In this document: positions 12,313-24,500 of the stretch, in pieces
Layout: the number at the start of each line of letters is the position of its first letter
Position numbering within the stretch: position 1 is the first letter of the stretch
NCBI GenBank assembly: GCA_022702705.1
Contig: CM040423.1
Coordinates: forward strand, 122,398,852-122,462,851
Direction of reading: 5' to 3'
DNA length: 64,000 bases
DNA from: Papilionanthe hookeriana x Papilionanthe teres
Taxonomy: Eukaryota; Streptophyta; Magnoliopsida; Asparagales; Orchidaceae
Position numbers and translations under genes: made by a program
Notes under the pieces: generated by a model
Databases searched by the model: none
What the model was told of the DNA's origin: nothing
What the model saw: the letters and a program-made list of their open reading frames with translations, nothing else

Positions 12313-14286
12313 TGACCCGTACCCGCAATTACGCAGTAAATTAAGTTCCTTAAGATGGCCAAAAACTTGACCCGATTTATAAATAGCGGCTAGTGTGCAA
12401 AATCTTAAATGATATAAAAATTAGAAAATATTTTACACACTAGGGTACTATGCAAGTATACGTATCGTTTCAAGTAATATAGAGTTTTCTTTAAAAACCC
12501 CAGAATTGATCCCACGAGGAAGTGAAGTAAGAAGTCTTTAATCAAATTCTAGTCTACTACTAATAGTCATTTGTTTGGAATGTCGATTAAAATTATGTTT
12601 TATCTAGTAACTATTCCTAAATACAAGTGTTAAATGTAATAGTAACTATAATTAAATGCAAATAATAATTCTAAAGATAACCCTTTTTTGGATGAGTCGG
12701 TTTAGAGAATTTTTAGATATTAAAACCTACTATTCTTATGTAATGAAATAGATAATGTATAGGAATGAGATGCATTTAATATTGTATGTGCCAAATAGGA
12801 GCAATCCTATTCTTTACCCTTTGGTCCAGGCATAAAGAACATTGACTAATCCTATGCATGGTTACTGAATCTGCGGCTAGGCTGGGAGGATACCGACTCT
12901 CACTTCAGAGCTCCCATGTTCTCCTCGCTTGAGGGCTAACAATCTACACTTCAGCACCCAAACGATATGACCGAATTGAGTATTTTAGCCTGACACTCTA
13001 AAATCTACAATTCTACGCCCGATAATTATATTTCCCTATTTATTTGCATTAAATCCTCATGAACTTCACCATCCATAGAATTTGAATGTGGTTTCACTTT
13101 GAGAATTACATTGCCCATTCGGGTCAATACAATTACAACGAATTTTAACACTACAATGGGCCCTTATTGCAATGTAAATGAAATGCAAGTAAAAATCATC
13201 AGATTTATAATTAAATTCACTTCTACCATGCATCACAAAATCCTAAACATGATTTCTACTCATTGCGAAAGAAAAGTAAAAGGAAAAAATTGGTATAATC
13301 TTTTTATGCCACTATTTTCAAAGAAGAAGAAAGAGTAAGAGAGATACGTCACAAAGCATGAAGAAAACACAAAAAAAACTTCATTTAACCCAAACAAATC
13401 CACTACGCAAATGTTTACAAAATCATAAGATAATGAAGAACAATACTTAGCTTTTTCCCTTTGAAAGAAAAGGGAAGATCTCTCCCATAAAGTCTCCCAG
13501 CGATCCATGCAATGCTAGCTAAAATCCCTTACAAATTCTCTCAAAATCTCCTCTCCAATTTCTCCAAAGGGTAGAAATCTACATTTCTATTCTTAATCTA
13601 AAAATCCTAAACATTCCTCTAAGTTTTTCTCTCCTTTCCTATATTGTTTTTCACTCATTTCTAACATATATTCACCATTTTAAAGAGTATGGGCGAAGTT
13701 TGAAGAGTTCCCTTAAGCACCCCTTCGAAAAAGCGTCCAAATACGTCGAATAGTGGCCCAAAACGACCAAATGTCAGTTCATGGTCGTCCGGGCCGCTGT
13801 CAGAGGGTTTGAGGCCGCTTTCAGTAGCCTTTTTGGCCATTTTCCGGCTGTCTCGGGAAAATCACGCCGTCGGCGAGATCGAGGCCACCGTCGGCGAGAT
13901 GACTCTGCGCAGTTCCACCGTTTGGCTCCGTTTGACTCCGTTTTAGCTCCGTTTCGCGCCATTTCAGTTGCGTTGCTTTCGTAACAGATAGCCCTACAAA
14001 ATAAACATAAAGATAACCTTTCTTTAAAGTGTAATCTCATTAAAAAATATGCAAGAAGTGTAAAAGAGATTAAGCATTAAAAGACTTATCAAAAGGTGTC
14101 GAGGCAGAATTTCATTTGTAACTCATTTTTGCTTCAATTTGCACCGTTTTTTCTTCCTTTTGCTCTAATCACCATTTCTTGTAACTAAAACAAAAAAACT
14201 TACAAAATACCTTCCTTTAATGTACAATATCATCAAAAAATGAGTAAAATGATATAGCAAAAAGCGTATATATTTTAGGCGTGTCA
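12313..14286 (-). repeat. 3' LTR of D
   Basis: It is 1974 bp and pairs with 16777-18700. Differences are mostly single substitutions and short indels. 13780-13980 is a GC-rich patch (CCGTCGGCGAGATCGAGG) and the rest is AT-rich. Open frames on both strands of it also occur in the partner LTR and look incidental. Confidence 0.9.
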
Positions 14287-14301
14287 AACTCCCCCAAACT
14301 T
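14287..14301 (-). promoter_or_regulatory. Polypurine tract of D
   Basis: The minus strand reads AAGTTTGGGGGAGTT directly before the 3' LTR, a typical Athila-type tract. Confidence 0.8.
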
Positions 14302-14553
14302 AACTGTTACTTGTCCTCAAGTAACACTTTTACTACATAAAAATATAACTCAAGTGCAATGTACTTTTCACTCCGTAAGACACTAAAATTTTTCATTCAA
14401 AAGAATATATTGGTTAGACTTTTAGAAAGAAATTCAGTAACTCAGGCTAACACTACAAGTATAAGAATATTCAGCAATCAAGTCTAAGGGTTCTAGTCTT
14501 CTATTTATTTCAAGATAAACCATAATTTGTCACATTAAGAATGCCTTAAAAGA
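14302..14553 (-). other. 3' untranslated remnant of D
   Basis: No gene is seen. It includes ACTTGTCCTCAAGTAAC, a sequence usually found close to the 3' LTR of Athila elements. The deletion that removed RT and integrase must end near 14550. Confidence 0.5.
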
Positions 14554-16520
14554 TTATGTGAAAAAGATGTTCATGCAAACTTCATTGGAATGTAGGCCAA
14601 TACTTGTAGTGTTAACCTGAGTTATAGTAGTGGGAGAAATATCAACTAAACCTAACCTTCTAAATATAGATAGAGGAATCACATTAATGTTCACTTCTAA
14701 ATCACATAAAGCTTTTTCACATAATGTTTTTCCAATTACAAAGGGAATTGTAAAGCTATAAGGATCTTTAAGTTTCCGAGGAAAATTTTTTTGAAGTATA
14801 GCGCTGCACTCCTCACTTAGTGCATCTATCTCATAATCCCCAAATTTCCTTTTCTTGTTTAATATATCCTTTATAAACTTTGCATAACTTGACATCTGTT
14901 CCAAAGCTTCAGTGAAAGGAATATTTATCGTTAACTTCTTAAGTAGTTTCATGAACTTAAAAAATTTTTTATCCAACTCATGCTGTCTAAGTCTTTGAGG
15001 AAATGGAGGTGGTGGTTTTTCCAAACAAATTTAAGTTGGAGATATTAATTTTTCTAGATCCTTAGAAACATGTTCTTCAGGTCTTTTAGTTTCCTTTCTC
15101 TCTCACACAACATCCTTCTCTTTTGTAACCACATCCTCTATCTCTCTTCCACTTTTTAATTGGACAGCTTCTATTTGTTCATTAGTGTTCTCTTTAAGGT
15201 TGATCTCATTATTGAAAGAAAGTGTTCCTTGGGGTCTATTGCTAAGTGAATTAGCGATTTGTCCCAGTTGATTCTCTATGTTTCTAATTGTAGCATTATG
15301 ACTTTGCAATTGGTTTCCCATTTGCAATACCACTTCTTCCATAAACATCTTCTTATCCTTAAATTGTTGATCATTGTTAGAGTCCGGTGGATATGAAGGT
15401 TTATAGTTTGTGTTCCTCTGATTATTCCAACTTCCATTATGATTTTCATGATTATTTTCCCATTGTTGGTTTCCACCATCAGTAATATGATTCCAGTTAA
15501 AATTAGGATGGTTCTTCTAACCTGGGTTGTAAAAGTCAGAATATGGGTTGTTTATGGTATTTAAAGTCTCATAAGATAATTTAGAATCAATTATATGCTC
15601 TAATGATCTTTCCTCACTTATAGAAGTAAATTGAGGTTGGTTCATTCCAAATTGGTCCAACTTTCTTGATATTGCAGCAATCTGAGATGCAATAATTGCA
15701 ATCGTATTTGTATCATGAACACTAGCTACATTTTTATGATTTACCCTTGCAGAGGGCTACTGAAATTCATTTGTAGCCATTTCTTCAATTAATGCATATG
15801 CTTAATCAAGTGATTTTGAAATTAATGATCCACCAGCGGCAGTATCAATTATAGACCTAAGGGATCCTACTAACCCATTATAAAAAGTTTGAATGATTAA
15901 CCAATCAGGCAGAGCATGGTGTGGACACTTTCTTAGGAGTTCCTTAAATCTTTCTCATGCTTCTTATATTGATTTCCCTTCACACTGACAAAATGAGATA
16001 ATATCGTTTCTAAGTTTAGTAGTCCTTGAAGGTGGAAAATACTTAGCTAAGAATTTCTTAGTTAACTCCTCACAATTTTTAATAGACTAGGTGTTAATGA
16101 GTATAACCACATTTTAGCCTTATCCCTTAGTGAGAAAGGAAAAAGCCTTAGTCTAACAGCATCGTCTGACATACTGTTATAAAGAAATGTAGCACAAAGT
16201 TCTAGAAAATTTGATATGTGTAAATAGGGTTCCTCCAAAGGAGTTCCCCCAAAATGATTGTTTTGCACCAGTTGGATAATCTTAGGATTTATTTCAAATG
16301 AATCGGCTTCTATGACAGGGTTTTCTATACTTAAGTGAATTTCATCTGTCGTAGAATTTATGTAATCCCTCAATGATTTATGATGATTTTCTAAGTTATT
16401 ATCTTGAAAGTTTTCCATTTCCATTTCTAATTTTTTGAGTCCTTTCTGTATTTTTATTTTTTTATTTTCTTCAAACTCGGGATCATAAGGTACAAGTCCT
16501 GCAGATCCTTTGTTTCGCAT
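14554..16520 (-). pseudogene. Gag and partial protease of D
   Basis: The start is likely the Met at 16518-16520 (MRNKGSAGLVPYDPEFEE). 16062-16520 has NHFGGTPLEEPYLHISNFLE and the RLRLFPFSLRDKAKMWLYSL block, typical of Athila gag. A frame break follows at about 16065. 15103-15348 has ENQLGQIANSLSNRPQGTL and LKSGREIED, the gag C-terminus. 14554-15024 is the start of the protease region (KFGDYEIDALSEECSA). The active site reads DLEVNINVIPLSIF in place of the usual DLGASINLMP, so it is dead. The coding stretch stops after CMNIFFT. Confidence 0.85.
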
Positions 16521-16752
16521 ACACAACATAATGAACAATACATTAATAATAAAATAAATAAAACGCAAAAGATATTCAACACAACAAAACATTTTCACAA
16601 ACACTTCATTTTTCAAACAAATAGTTTTTTCGCAACACTTTTTCGTACAACAAAACATTTTTCACACAAAAATAGTTTTTATGACACTATAGTTTTCCAA
16701 GTCTAAGCCTAATTACTTCAACTAAAACTCTCCTAAAGTTCTTACCGAATCT

Positions 16753-16770
16753 TCCCCGGCAACTGTGCTA
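16753..16770 (-). promoter_or_regulatory. Primer binding site of D
   Basis: The minus strand reads TAGCACAGTTGCCGGGGA, 6 bases inside the 5' LTR. It differs at 3 of 18 positions from the tRNA-Asp type site TGGCGCCGTTGCCGGGGA, used by Athila elements. Confidence 0.75.
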
Positions 16771-16776
16771 AAAACT

Positions 16777-18700
16777 TGACCCGTACCCGCAATTACGCAG
16801 TAAATTAACTTCCTAAAGATGGCCAAAAACTTGACCCGATTTATAAATAGCAGCTAGTGTACAAAATCTTAAATGATATAAAAATTAGAAAATATTTTAC
16901 ACACTAGGGGTATTACGCAAGTATACGTATCGTTTCAAGTAATAAAGAGTTTTTTTTAAAAACCCCAGTATCGATCCCACGAGGAAGTAAAGTAAGAAGT
17001 CTTTAATCAAATTTTAGTCTACTACTAATAGTCCTTAGTTTGGAATGTCGATTAAAGATGTGTTTTATCTAGTAACTATTCTTAAATGCAAGTGTTAAAT
17101 GTAATAGTAACTATAACTAAATGCAAATAATAATTCTAAAGATATCCCTTTTTGGATGAGTTAGTTTGGAGAATTTTTAGATATTAAAACCTACTATTCT
17201 TATGCAATAAAATAGATAATTTATAGGAAAGAGATGCATTTAATATTGTTTGTGCCAAATAGGAGCAATGCTATTCTTTACCCTTTGGTCCAGGTATAAA
17301 GAACATTGACTAATCCTATGCTTGGTTACTGAATCTGCGGCTAGGCTGGGAGGATACCGACTCTCACTTCAGAGTTCCCACGTTCCCCTCGCTTGAGGGC
17401 TAACAATCTACACTTCAAGCACTCCAAACGATATGACCAAATCGAGGATTTTAGCCTGTCACTCTAAAATCTCCAATTCTACGCCCGATAATTATAATTC
17501 CATATTTATTTGCATTCAATCCCCATGAACTTCACCATCCATGGAATTTGAATGTGGTTTCACTTTGTTAAGAATTACACTACCCTTTTGGGTCAATACA
17601 ATTACAACGAATTTTAACACTACAATGGGCCCTTATTGCAATGTAAATGAAATGCAAGTAAAAACCATCAGATTTATAATTAAATTCATTTCTACCATGC
17701 ATCACAAAATCCTAAACATGATTTCTACTAATTGTGAAAGAAAAGTAAAAGGAAAACATTGGCATAATCTTCTTATGCCATTATTTTCAAAGAAGAAGAA
17801 AGAGTAAGAGAGATACGTCATTAAGCATGAAGAAAACACAAAAAAAACTTCATTTAACCAAAGCAAATCCACTGCGCAAATGTTTACAAAATCATAAGAT
17901 AATGAAGAACAATACTTAGCTTTTTCCTTTTGAAAGAAAGAGGATGATCTCTCCCATAAAGTCTCCCTGTGATCCATGCAATGCTAGAAAAAATTCCTTA
18001 GAAATTCTCTCAAAATCTCCTCTCCAATTTCTCCAAAAGAGTAGAAATCTACATTTCTACTCTTAATCTAAGAATCCTAAACATCCCTCTAAGTTTTTAT
18101 CTCCTTTCATATATTGTTTCTCACTCATTTCTAACATATATTTGCCATTTTAAAGAGTATGGACGAAGTTTGAAGAGTTTCCTTAAGCACCCCTTCGAAA
18201 AAGCATCCACATACGTCGAATATTGGCCCAAAACCACCAAATGTCGGTTCATGGTCGTCTGGGCTGCTGTCGACGGGTTCAAGGCCGCTGTCGGTAGCCC
18301 TTTTTGCCATTTTCCGGCTGTCTCAGGAAAATCTCACCGTCGGCAAGATCGAGGCCGCCGTCGGTGAGATGACGCAGCTCCACCGTTTCGCTCTGTTTAG
18401 CTCCGTTTTAGCTCCGTTTCGCGCCATTTCAGTTGCGTTGCGTTCGTCACAGATAGCCCTATAAAATAAACATAAAAACAAAATTTCTTTAAAGTGTAAT
18501 CTTATTCAAAAATATGCAAGAAGTTTAAAAGAGATTAAACATCAAAAGACTTATCAAAAAGTGTCAGGGCAGAATTTCATTTCTTGCTCGTTTTTACTCC
18601 AAATTGCACCGTACATAAAAAATACCTTCCTTTAAAGTGCAATATCATAAAAAATGAGTAAAATTATATAGCAAAAAGCATATATATTTTAGGTGTGTCA
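16777..18700 (-). repeat. 5' LTR of D
   Basis: It is 1924 bp, begins TGACCCGTACCCGC and ends AGGTGTGTCA. It is about 50 bp shorter than the 3' LTR; one loss is near 18610, where CTTCCTTTTGCTCTAATC-like sequence of the partner is absent. Confidence 0.9.
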
Positions 18701-19411
18701 CTGCTTACCTTTATCCACTACCGCGATGATCCTGAATTTCTTTTCAAATGCTTTTACAGGCTTCTGCTTATTAGTCTTGTCAATGAAACTCATCTGTTTT
18801 GTCTCCTCCTGTAAGCTCCCGGCCTTGCGAAGCCACTTCTCGAAAGTCTTAATTGTGAATCCTTTAAGGAGAAGTGCTATCGGGCCATGGATACTCTTCA
18901 ACAGGATACCGACTGCATGCTATTCCTGAAGTTATGGTTCACACTTCATACTTAAGTTCCTCCATTGAAGTATGTAATCCACTAAAGTCTCGTTCAGTTT
19001 ATTTTGCTCCACCAGTAGATCACTGGAAGTGATGTGGTGCCGAGCCCCAACAAACCACTTAACGAAGTGGTTTTCTAATTCTGAAAATGTCTTAACTGAA
19101 CCATTCGAAAATTCTACGTACCAAATGAAGGCAATCCCTGACAGGCCGCTGACGAACTGAGGAAAGAGTAAAGCATCGCTCCCACCGGCATTGCAGCAAC
19201 TAGCATGAAAATGTGCGACATGCTGCCGTGGGTTTCCCGTACCATCGAAAGTCTTGAACAGAGGTGGTACGAAGCCCTTCGGGTATTGGACTGCATCAAA
19301 CTCCTCAGGGTAAGGTCTACCCATCTGGATAGATGCTCCACTCTTAGACTGAGCTAAGGCTTCTCGCACCTGCTGTTCTACAATGTTCTTAATATCTATT
19401 TCAGGAATCAT
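18701..19411 (-). pseudogene. Gag capsid region of A
   Basis: 18932-19411 encodes MIPEIDIKNIVEQQVREALA, then GFVPPLFKTFDGTGNPRQHV and WYVEFSNGSVKTFSELENHF, the conserved plant retrotransposon gag block. The next piece (18698-18901) has IALLLKGFTIKTFEKWLRKA and ends at KGKQ, where D is inserted. One frame change lies near 18920. It matches B 35851-36685. Confidence 0.85.
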
Positions 19412-20967
19412 GCTCTGCGCTGAATCCTTCTTTAGTTGTTTGTCTCCATTGATAGATGTAACTTCTTTTCCTTCATCTGCAATGTGGATGATCTCTGGGG
19501 GTGTTTCCTTATGAGGTTGAAGCTGATTCTAGAGAGTGGCTAATGCAGCCCCCATCTCCTCCATCCTCTTTGCCATATGAGAAATCGTGTCATCCTTTTC
19601 TTGGAGACGTGCGCTCATCGCTTTTGGATCATCTATTTCTGAAGTTTATGGAGCTCCTTGCAGAGCTGATGAAGCTCGGGTCTCGACCATGTTGATCTCA
19701 GCACATTCTTCATTCATGAATTTTGATGAATCCACTTCATTTCTCAATTCTTCTCCTCTTTCCCTTGCCAACCGTTGGATGTCCGTTCTTAGCTTTCCTA
19801 TAGCATCCTCAAGTGGTCTCTTCCAAACGGTTTCGCGGTTGTCAAGTGATGACAATTGAACTTTTTTTCAGGAGTTTCCTTTAATGCAGTAGCACTTTCT
19901 TCAGATTCAGGCTCTCTGATGAGACTCCTCTTCCCAGAGCATTTTATCAGTATCGGTTTAGCAATAATAGGTTGCCACAACATCCTTGTTGCAGTAGAAA
20001 GCCTAGGACCAGATGGTCTATCAGCTGTACATCGGTAGGTGGTGTTCTCCATAATATGGTGACTTGATACAACATGCAAATTTCTCTCACTAGCTTGAAC
20101 TTTCTTCCTTGGTCTCTCTGGAGTAGTGATAGGATCTACTCATGGTCCGAGGTGGGATCTAGCTAGTAATCGTCCCATTCTTCTCAGAATTTCTGACACG
20201 GGGCAGCCTTCCTTCATAGCTAATTTCTCTACTACCGCTTGCGAACAGATTAGCGGAGTAGTCTTAATCTCTTTCTTCTTACAATCACTGTAGTATGCAG
20301 GTCGGGGTAACGCAGCAGTGATCCTTTAAGCATCTTCTTCATCGGATGTAGCAGAGAGAGGGTGAAACTTACTCCCTCCTAACAGTGGTGAGATCTCACG
20401 CAGCTCTTCTTCTACCTCAGGAATCTCTTCCAGAAAAGCAACTTCAGCAGCCTTGGTCTTATTGATCCTGGCGATCTTTCTGCTCCTATTTCTTCTTTAA
20501 GTCCGAGTTAAGGGTGTAACTTTAGAGCTGGACCCTATCTCAAAGACAGATAGTATTGCAGCAAAATCTGAACCCTCCACGGTAACAGGCTCCTCACCGA
20601 CTTGGACTTCTTTCCCTTTCAGTTTGGCGGGAGTAGGGGTAGGTGCAGTGATGACCAGACCGGTGGAGGTAGAGATGACAGTTCTGGGGGTAACAGCTAA
20701 TCTCCTATGAACAACAGTGTTTCTTTCAGTTAGGACCCTTTGTAGGGGATGGAACTCTTTAGTTGACTTCAGGTTGAACTCGATTATGGGTTCCTCAATT
20801 TTCAGTACTTTGTTCATTAGTGCGAAAAGAGTAACATCTGCGAACTTAACGCCCGTATTGTCGAATCCTTGTCCAAAGTGAATGACCGCATCGTTTGGCA
20901 GCTCGTCTTTGTAGACAGCTAAGTCTATCTCGTTGATGAATGAGAAAATCAGCTTAGGTGCAAACAT
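19412..20967 (-). pseudogene. Long N-terminal gag region of A
   Basis: About 520 codons lie before the capsid block. 20497-20967 encodes MFAPKLIFSFINEIDLAVYK and on to SKVTPLTRT and a stop. Coding similarity to B continues past that stop (K/R-rich KIARINKT, then RRMGRL). 19646-19855 has KLRTDIQRLARERGEELRNE, coiled-coil-like. I do not recognise a domain. An extra region or ORF before gag is known in Ogre elements. The first 40 or so residues resemble the start of ORF3. Confidence 0.65.
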
Positions 20968-21524
20968 TTTCTGCAGGGTAGATTCTAAGCGTTAGTTCCA
21001 AATTATGCTTCCTTTCACCGGGACGACAAGGAGAGGAACTTCTCTAGAAGGGTCCGAACACATTTTCATTTATCTTTTCATTTTTTTATAAAGTATTTCA
21101 GATTCTCATTTTTCCTTATTTATGTATTTGTGGTTTAACAGAAAGTTCATTTATTAAAGAGTTTGTTTATTAGGAATAAAACAATTAAATGGGGAAAGGT
21201 TAAAGGAAAGGTAAAGGACCCAATTCAGAAACTGAAAAGGAAGAGAGAGTCTCACAAGACTTCTCAACCTGAGGAATCGCTCCTAAGCTAACACCTGTTG
21301 GGGGTCCACCCCAGCTCAAAGAGGTAAAAGGACTCTGGAACCTCTCTGTTTAGGGATGTCTAAACAGTGGCTCCAAAATCCAAGAGAGTTGACTATACCC
21401 GTCCAAGATAGAAATGAACGTGGTATCTCAATGGAAAGAATGATAGTTTGATCCACTAGGGATATGGACTCACTACCGATTTATGAAAGCAAAACCATCT
21501 GATCAAAATGAAAAGTAGAACTAG
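20968..21524 (-). other. Leader of A between PBS and gag
   Basis: No gene is seen. It matches B 33801-34302 in many places (for example the TTTAGACA...CCTAAACAGAGAGGTTCC block). It is probably an untranslated leader. Confidence 0.6.
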
Positions 21525-21542
21525 TCCCTAGTGGAGTCGCTA
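21525..21542 (-). promoter_or_regulatory. Primer binding site of A (tRNA-Arg type, mutated)
   Basis: The minus strand reads TAGCGACTCCACTAGGGA, 5 bases from the 5' LTR. The expected site complementary to the 3' end of plant tRNA-Arg(ACG) is TGGCGACTCCACTGGGGA, so two G bases have become A. Both fit cytosine loss on the opposite strand. Confidence 0.8.
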
Positions 21543-21547
21543 GAAAT

Positions 21548-24500
21548 TGTCGGCATATTTTTAGGTTAAGTATTTTGAAAAGAGGGTCGCCTACAGAAAT
21601 TGTCGGCGAATTTTAGATTTTAGATTTAATTTAAATATATATAATTTTAGAAAAAAACATTTGAATTTTGAAAATAATTTTAAGTTTGAAAGTTTTAAGA
21701 TATGAAATCAAACAGATCTCACATCCCAAATAGTTTATATAAACGAGCACCACACCACAAACCGTGTATCTATCCCTAAGAATAGACACACTGCTTGATG
21801 ATGGGGCTCGATTAAATAAACTAGAAGATTTGTGACATCCGTTTGGTCTGCGAACCAATTTTATAAGCTCACAAGTTCCCCTGCTTAATATAAATGAATT
21901 AAGCAGGGTTTATATTACCTGGGTTCTTAATGTTCCCTATAAGGGCAAGCCCCTATAGTTAATTACATTTTAAATGTCTGAAAACACTTGAGAAAACTCT
22001 TGATAATGATCAGTGGTTTTGCTCTCAAGAATTTTAAAGTTTAAGGTTTTCAAATAAATGGATTTTAGAAATTTCAATAGGAAATTGCTCAAATTTGGAA
22101 CAGTTATTTTTCGTAATCTAAAGGAAGAGAAGTAGGGGATGTCATAGACCCCAAGTGAACTCCGGTTACTTCCCGACTATCCTATTGTTTGGCTTCAATT
22201 TAAGGATTTATTTAATGTTGTAATCCTGCCAATTTTAGTTAATTAGGACATATATATGTATGATAAAATCACAAAAATTGCCTCGAAGATATGAGGGTTT
22301 ATGTCGTACCAAACAACTACCTTAGAGTCCTAAGACCGGTTAGGGCTTACTTTGCATAATATAATTATGCAAATGCCTAACAGAAAGTTGAGGATTTATG
22401 TTGCACTAAGCAAACTACCTCAGAATCCTATGGATTTGTTATTTAATTCTAAGAAAGGTTTTGCTGAAGTAGACTCAAGTTATGCTGATGAAGATGGCCG
22501 TGCTGCCCATTGTGCTCCAAGCTCCTTGTTGTTGCAAAGGTTTTGTTTTAGAAAGTGGCAATCAGGAGATGAGAGAAGTGTTTTGGTTTAGAAAAGTCTT
22601 AAGATTCAGATGTCTTAATGTTTTAATAAAAACAAATCTTAAAGTTGATTAAGCATGACCGATTAAAATCCCACGTTCCGTCATCCCGACACCGCTATTT
22701 TCATCGGATTCACTTAGTCCAAATGAATTTACTAAATTCAACTAAATGAGTTCCACACTTTCATTTAGACCATGGGAAATCTCGTTAGCAACACGTGGGT
22801 TACATCATCCGAGGGATTCCCAATCATCCAACGAGACGTTTTAATTTAGTTGAAGTTATAGTTTTGCTGTTCTGTTTGTGATTAAATTTTGAGTTGTTTT
22901 ATCTTTTCAATGTTGTGGCGGTGAATTTTAATTTTTATTGTTTTTTTATTTAGTTTTGGGTTTCAGTTTTGTGGCTATCCTAAAGGTTTCAGTTTTCATG
23001 CAGGGTGACATTCTTGTTTAACATGCAGAAGAAGTAAAGTGCAGTGCAAGTAAATAAATTGCAATAAAATAAAAGCATACCTAGAGGGTCTTCTCGTCAT
23101 TCCCGAATGCACTTAAAACACATGCCAGAGCATTTATATATATTTCAAGAAAAGCAGCTAAGAAAAGCCAAGGGAAGGTTCAAGTTGTCTACCAAAATCC
23201 TAATCCTATTGCTACTCACTTCTATGACGTCTAGGTTCTTGTGTTTTGTTAAGGATGATTTTCTTCACCAAAGAATAACTAAGTTCACATGTTCTTCTAA
23301 AACATCCCATCATATTGACAAAGTGCTTAGAACAGATCCTAAACATCTTTTCAATATTTCTAGGAATATTTTGAGCCCAAATGAATTTTGTTGTACATGT
23401 GATTTGGTCATCAAAGAATTTAGTTAAGTTTTGTTTCTTGCTTAGTGAATTTGGACACTTGATTATCCGGTAAGTGAAGTGACATTTCACTTAATGCTTC
23501 TGTTAAGAGTTATGATAATGAAAGTCTTTAGGGGCAACTTGGTTCATTAAAGATTTTAACAAATCTTGATCGAAGTTTTGAGTTGAAGATTTAAAGTGAT
23601 TTTAATTTAATTATAAAGTTTTAGTTGGTCCTTTTAGGTGTTTTAAATCATTTTGAGTTGAAAAAGTGTTCATGCTGTTTAATTCAGTTAAACCTTTATG
23701 TTTTAAATGATCTTAATATTTTAGGTTAATTTTAATGATTTAATTTATGATGTTTTAATCATGAACTGTTCTAGGGTTATCTTTGATATTTCAAATTATT
23801 TAAGTTGAAAGAGGAGTTTAAATTATTTAATTTCATTAAATTTTAATGATTCAAATTTGGTTTAAATTAATCATAGTTCTTTAGGTTAATTTTAATTGGT
23901 TTGGATTTCACATTTTTTGTTATTAATTGTATTGAGATTAATTTTTATGTTTCAAATTTGTTTTAAGTTTGTTTCCAAGTATTTCAAATTAGTTTTAATG
24001 TTTTAGATTTATTTTATTTTGATTATTAAATCATTTAATGTTTTAAGCTTTAACTTAATTAGAAATTATCTCTTTTTTAATCATTAATTTTCATCATTAT
24101 TTCTCTATAGTTAATTAAAAGTTGAATATTATTGGAGTGATTCATTTAGGGATATTAAATTAAAGAATTAATATCTTCTTAAATCATATCCCTAATCTTA
24201 ATAATCCAAATTTTAATTATTCTCCCAAAATTTAAATGATTTAATTAATTAAGGTTCCATTTTTGATTCATTAAAAGTGATTAATGGGTTTCTACCCCTT
24301 AATTCCCTAAGTATCAATCATCCAATAGAAAATTAAGATCCAATATTCATCCCTCCCTTTGATTAAGCCTAAAGCATTAATTAGGGTTAAAATCCTTAAT
24401 TACTTTTATGTCCTTTTAAGCATGTTCACTCCATAACTCACTAAATTGAGCTCAAATGAACTTGAAATTTTTATGTCAGCTCACTCATATGTCAGTTAAG

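Larger units (their letters stand above)
12313..18700 (-). mobile_element. Element D: truncated Athila-type LTR retrotransposon
   Basis: The LTRs are 12313-14286 (3') and 16777-18700 (5'), beginning TGACCCGTACCC and ending GTGTCA on the plus strand. The target duplication is CTACT at the left (12308-12312) and CTGCT at the right (18701-18705), with one base changed. The internal part is only 2490 bp and holds gag and part of the protease. RT, RNase H, integrase and any env-like gene are missing, so D could move only with enzymes from elsewhere. It lies in the same orientation as A, inside A's gag. Confidence 0.9.
6255..20967 (-). pseudogene. Gag-pol polyprotein of element A, interrupted by D
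   Basis: The inferred start is the ATG at 20965-20967 (MFAPKLIF), matching MEAPKLIF of B at 34303. Order on the minus strand: N-terminal region, capsid, knuckle, protease, RT, two RNase H domains, integrase. D breaks it at 12313-18700; the gag reading frame resumes across D, with GKQ before it and PVQIQP after it. Many stops look like C-to-T decay (for example TAG or TAA at former Gln codons) and there are several frameshifts. I infer one continuous ORF in the ancestor because domains in A and B run on without a conserved stop, but a separate first ORF, as in Ogre elements, is not excluded. Confidence 0.75.

Noticed and set aside
13781..14040. Arginine-rich open frames in the GC-rich patch of D's LTRs
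   Set aside because: They lie inside the LTR, with frames on both strands and stops in the partner LTR (18170-18367 ends differently).
22352..22591. Antisense open frame in the LTR (MPNRKLRIYVALSKLP...), also at 38687-38905 and, broken, at 32758-32982 and 59982-60281
   Set aside because: The frame is open in A and C with equal length, but codon differences between the two are about 19 replacing against 6 silent by hand count, as expected without selection. B's copies are shifted. I do not call it a gene.
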